Source of the DNA: Caulobacter sp. RHG1
Lineage (GTDB): Bacteria; Pseudomonadota; Alphaproteobacteria; Caulobacterales; Caulobacteraceae
NCBI RefSeq assembly: GCF_013181195.1
Contig: NZ_SMZP01000004.1
Location: forward strand, 579,963-643,962
DNA length: 64,000 bases
Direction of reading: 5' to 3'
Part shown: piece by piece, positions 62,087-64,000 of the stretch
Layout of the letters: each line of letters starts with the position of its first letter
Position numbering within the stretch: position 1 is the stretch's first letter
Notes under the pieces: model-generated
Databases searched by the model: none
The model's input: the letters and a program-made list of their open reading frames with translations, nothing else
Told to the model about the DNA's origin: nothing
Position numbers and translations under genes: made by a program

Positions 62087-62947
62087 GTGGTGGGAACTTT
62101 AGCCAACGGCGGACCTGTGTCGCGACACCATTTCATTTCCGGTCTGCCGCGTGCCGGCTCGACATTGCTCGCCGCGCTGTTGAGCCAGAACCCGAAGGTC
62201 TCGGCGGGGATTTCCAGTCCTCTCGGGTCGCTGTTTCACGCGACCCGAAGCGCCATGGGCGCCTGGGCTGAAGCTTCGGTTCTGATGACCGACGAGCAGC
62301 GAGAGCGGATCCTGCGGGGGCTGTTCGACTCGTACTATGCCGATCGCCAGGACAAGGACGTGATCGTCGACACCAACCGCGCCTGGTGCGGACGGATGCC
62401 GGCGCTGAAGCGGCTGTTCCCCGAGGCCAAGGTGATCTGCTGCGTGCGTAGCGTGGCCTGGGTCATGGACAGCATCGAGCGTCTGACCCGCGAACATCCG
62501 TTCACCGAGAGCAAGCTCTTCAACACCGACTCCGAACGCTCGACCGTATTCACGCGCGTCGACGCGCTGGCTCAGAACGATCGCTTCGTCGGCTTTGCCT
62601 GGTCCGCCCTGAAGGAGGCCGTGTACGGCGAACACGCCGACAGTCTCCTGCTGGTCGATTTCGAACTGCTGACCAGCTCGCCTGAGCGAGTGATGGACCT
62701 GATCTACGACTTCCTAGGCGAGCCTCGCTTTCAGCACGACTTCGACAACATCGTCTTCGACGAGCCTGCCTTCGACCAGCAGCTGGGTCTGCCGGGCTTG
62801 CACAAGGTTCACGCCAAGGTCGCGCCGATCCGTCGCCAGACCGTGCTGCCGCCGGACGTCTTCGAGCGGCTCGACGCCCTGTCCTTCTGGCGTGACCTCA
62901 AAGGCAGCAAGGCCCGCCTGATCGCGGCCGTGCCGCCGGCCGCCTAG
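62087..62947 (+). CDS. Sulfotransferase-family protein
   Basis: A 286-residue protein. The PAPS-binding loop is FISGLPRAGSTLLAALLSQNP and the second phosphate loop follows IVDTNRAWCGRMPALKRLFPEAKVICCVRSVAWVMDSIERL. It starts with GTG (62087, or 62117 just before SRHHFISG). It probably transfers sulfate to a protein or glycan; the closest partner is the giant DUF4347 protein 54 nt downstream. The preceding 61766-62086 stretch is AT-rich with no gene and probably holds the promoter. Confidence 0.85.
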   Translation: MVGTLANGGPVSRHHFISGLPRAGSTLLAALLSQNPKVSAGISSPLGSLFHATRSAMGAWAEASVLMTDEQRERILRGLFDSYYADRQDKDVIVDTNRAWCGRMPALKRLFPEAKVICCVRSVAWVMDSIERLTREHPFTESKLFNTDSERSTVFTRVDALAQNDRFVGFAWSALKEAVYGEHADSLLLVDFELLTSSPERVMDLIYDFLGEPRFQHDFDNIVFDEPAFDQQLGLPGLHKVHAKVAPIRRQTVLPPDVFERLDALSFWRDLKGSKARLIAAVPPAA

Positions 62948-63001
62948 GTCCGCACCAAACCCATCCTTTCCCAATTCGCCTTGTTTCGAGAGCGCTCATC
63001 C

Positions 63002-64000
63002 ATGGCCGCCACCCTGCAAACCTCGTTCACTGACGCTTCCGCAAGCTCCGCTTCGGCGGCGTCCGGCGGCGTTGAGATCGTCTTCGTCGACATGCGGATC
63101 ACCAACTATCAGGCGGTGGTCGATGCGGTCGGTCCGGGCGTTCAGGTGGTGCTGATCGACCCGGCGCAGGACGGCGTCCGTCAGATGGCGCAGGCGCTCG
63201 AGGGGCGTAGCGACATCGCCGCGATCCACGTGGTCAGCCACGGCGCCGACGGCGTGCTGCTGCTGGGCTCCGAAGCGCTGCACGCGGGCAATCTGGCCGA
63301 GCACGCTCAGGACCTCGCGATCATTGGACAGGCCCTGTCGGCCAACGGCGACGTCCAGCTTTGGGGCTGCGACATCGCCGCCACCCCGCAAGGTCAGGCC
63401 TTCATCCAGGCCTTGGCCCAGGCCACGGGGGCGGACATCGCCGCGTCGTCCAACGACACCGGCGGCGGCGGTGACTGGACGCTGGAAATCACCACGGGTG
63501 AAGTCGCCGCCTCCCAGGCGATCGACACGGCCGCTCTGGCCGCGTTCGAGGGCAGCCTGGCGACCCTGACCGCTTCGACCCTGGCCGGACTGAAGGCGGC
63601 GCTGGCCGCGGCCGCCGGCAACGGCTCGGCCGACACCATCACGCTGCTGGGCAACATCTCGGCCACCGGAAGCTCGGACATCACCGGCGGCACGATGGTC
63701 AACATCAACATCACCGATGGCCAGGCGCTGCAGATCGTCGGCGGCGGCTACACCCTCGACGCCAACTACTTTGGCCGCGTCCTGCAGGTGCAGGCCGGTA
63801 CGGTCTCGATCGAGAACCTGACGCTGCGCGAGGGCCTGGTGTCGGCCAATGGCGGCGACGCGGGGAGCAGCGGCGGACAAGCCGGCAATAACGCTTTCGG
63901 CGGCGCCATTTTTAACGCCGGCGCCCTGACCTTGTCTGGCGTGACGGTCACGGCCAGCGGGGCCTCGGCCGGCGGCGGCGGCGGCGGGAGCGGCGAGTTC
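63002..64000 (+). CDS. Giant DUF4347-domain surface protein, 5' part
   Basis: 333 codons are present and the frame runs out of the window. The start MAATLQTSFTDASASSAS lacks a cleavable signal. The DUF4347 domain covers about 22-180: VEIVFVDMRITNYQAVVDAV, AIHVVSHGADGVLLLGSEAL and VQLWGCDIAATPQGQAFIQALA. Then a glycine-rich beta-helix part follows (NAFGGAIFNAGALTLSGVTVTASG). Such proteins are usually thousands of residues long, exported by type I secretion, and act as adhesins or surface layers. Confidence 0.88.
   Translation, partial: MAATLQTSFTDASASSASAASGGVEIVFVDMRITNYQAVVDAVGPGVQVVLIDPAQDGVRQMAQALEGRSDIAAIHVVSHGADGVLLLGSEALHAGNLAEHAQDLAIIGQALSANGDVQLWGCDIAATPQGQAFIQALAQATGADIAASSNDTGGGGDWTLEITTGEVAASQAIDTAALAAFEGSLATLTASTLAGLKAALAAAAGNGSADTITLLGNISATGSSDITGGTMVNINITDGQALQIVGGGYTLDANYFGRVLQVQAGTVSIENLTLREGLVSANGGDAGSSGGQAGNNAFGGAIFNAGALTLSGVTVTASGASAGGGGGGSGEF

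Overview
The window looks like chromosomal DNA of a Caulobacter (Alphaproteobacteria, high GC). The best evidence is a complete holdfast secretion and synthesis locus in the order hfsD / hfsA-hfsB-hfsC / hfsH-hfsG-hfsF-hfsE (14.9-24.0 kb). Core genes gatCAB and ruvX, an RcnB-like periplasmic protein and a large TonB receptor agree with this. The assignment rests on recognised protein families and gene order, not on a database search.

Layout. 0-7.6 kb: a cut-off secreted protein, then a catabolic cluster with a class III aminotransferase diverging from a PfkB kinase, a class II aldolase and an MFS transporter, followed by a TetR regulator and a TonB receptor. A 22-nt motif (19 of 22 identical) sits in front of both the aminotransferase/kinase pair and the receptor, so the cluster is probably one regulon. 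7.7-14.9 kb: ruvX, gatC-gatA, gatB, small envelope proteins, a glutathione transferase and a Sel1-like protein. 14.9-24.0 kb: the hfs locus. 24.16 kb: tRNA-Ser(GCU).

24.24-61.47 kb: a predicted 37.2-kb composite genomic island. A P4-type integrase lies just 3' of tRNA-Ser, and a 19-nt exact copy of the tRNA 3' end marks the far boundary. Cargo in order: (a) an exopolysaccharide operon (initiating transferase, phosphomannomutase, three GT4 transferases, pyruvyl transferase, polymerase, acyltransferase, flippase) with no export machinery of its own, which may therefore borrow the neighbouring Hfs or another chromosomal exporter; (b) a DUF1501/DUF1800 secreted pair; (c) a 653-aa tyrosine recombinase beside tRNA-Cys, and manC lying between that tRNA and a decayed copy of it; (d) a 728-aa flagellin with a very large central insert, beside a MASE1 histidine kinase and FixJ-type regulator; (e) a conjugation remnant (TraA relaxase, TraC, TraD, DUF6118-like, MucR-like); (f) a compact four-gene operon (two paralogous Tat-type proteins, a HEPN-like protein and a sigma-region-4-like protein) with a divergent XRE regulator and matching operators; (g) AlpA-like regulators, a membrane-anchored DUF2726 protein, VapBC, ParDE and a second integrase with an XRE regulator. 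Two XRE genes with near-identical upstream regions bracket parts e-g.

Beyond the island boundary lies the decayed N-terminus of another P4-type integrase, pointing to repeated integration at the same tRNA. The window ends with a sulfotransferase and the start of a giant DUF4347 repeat protein.
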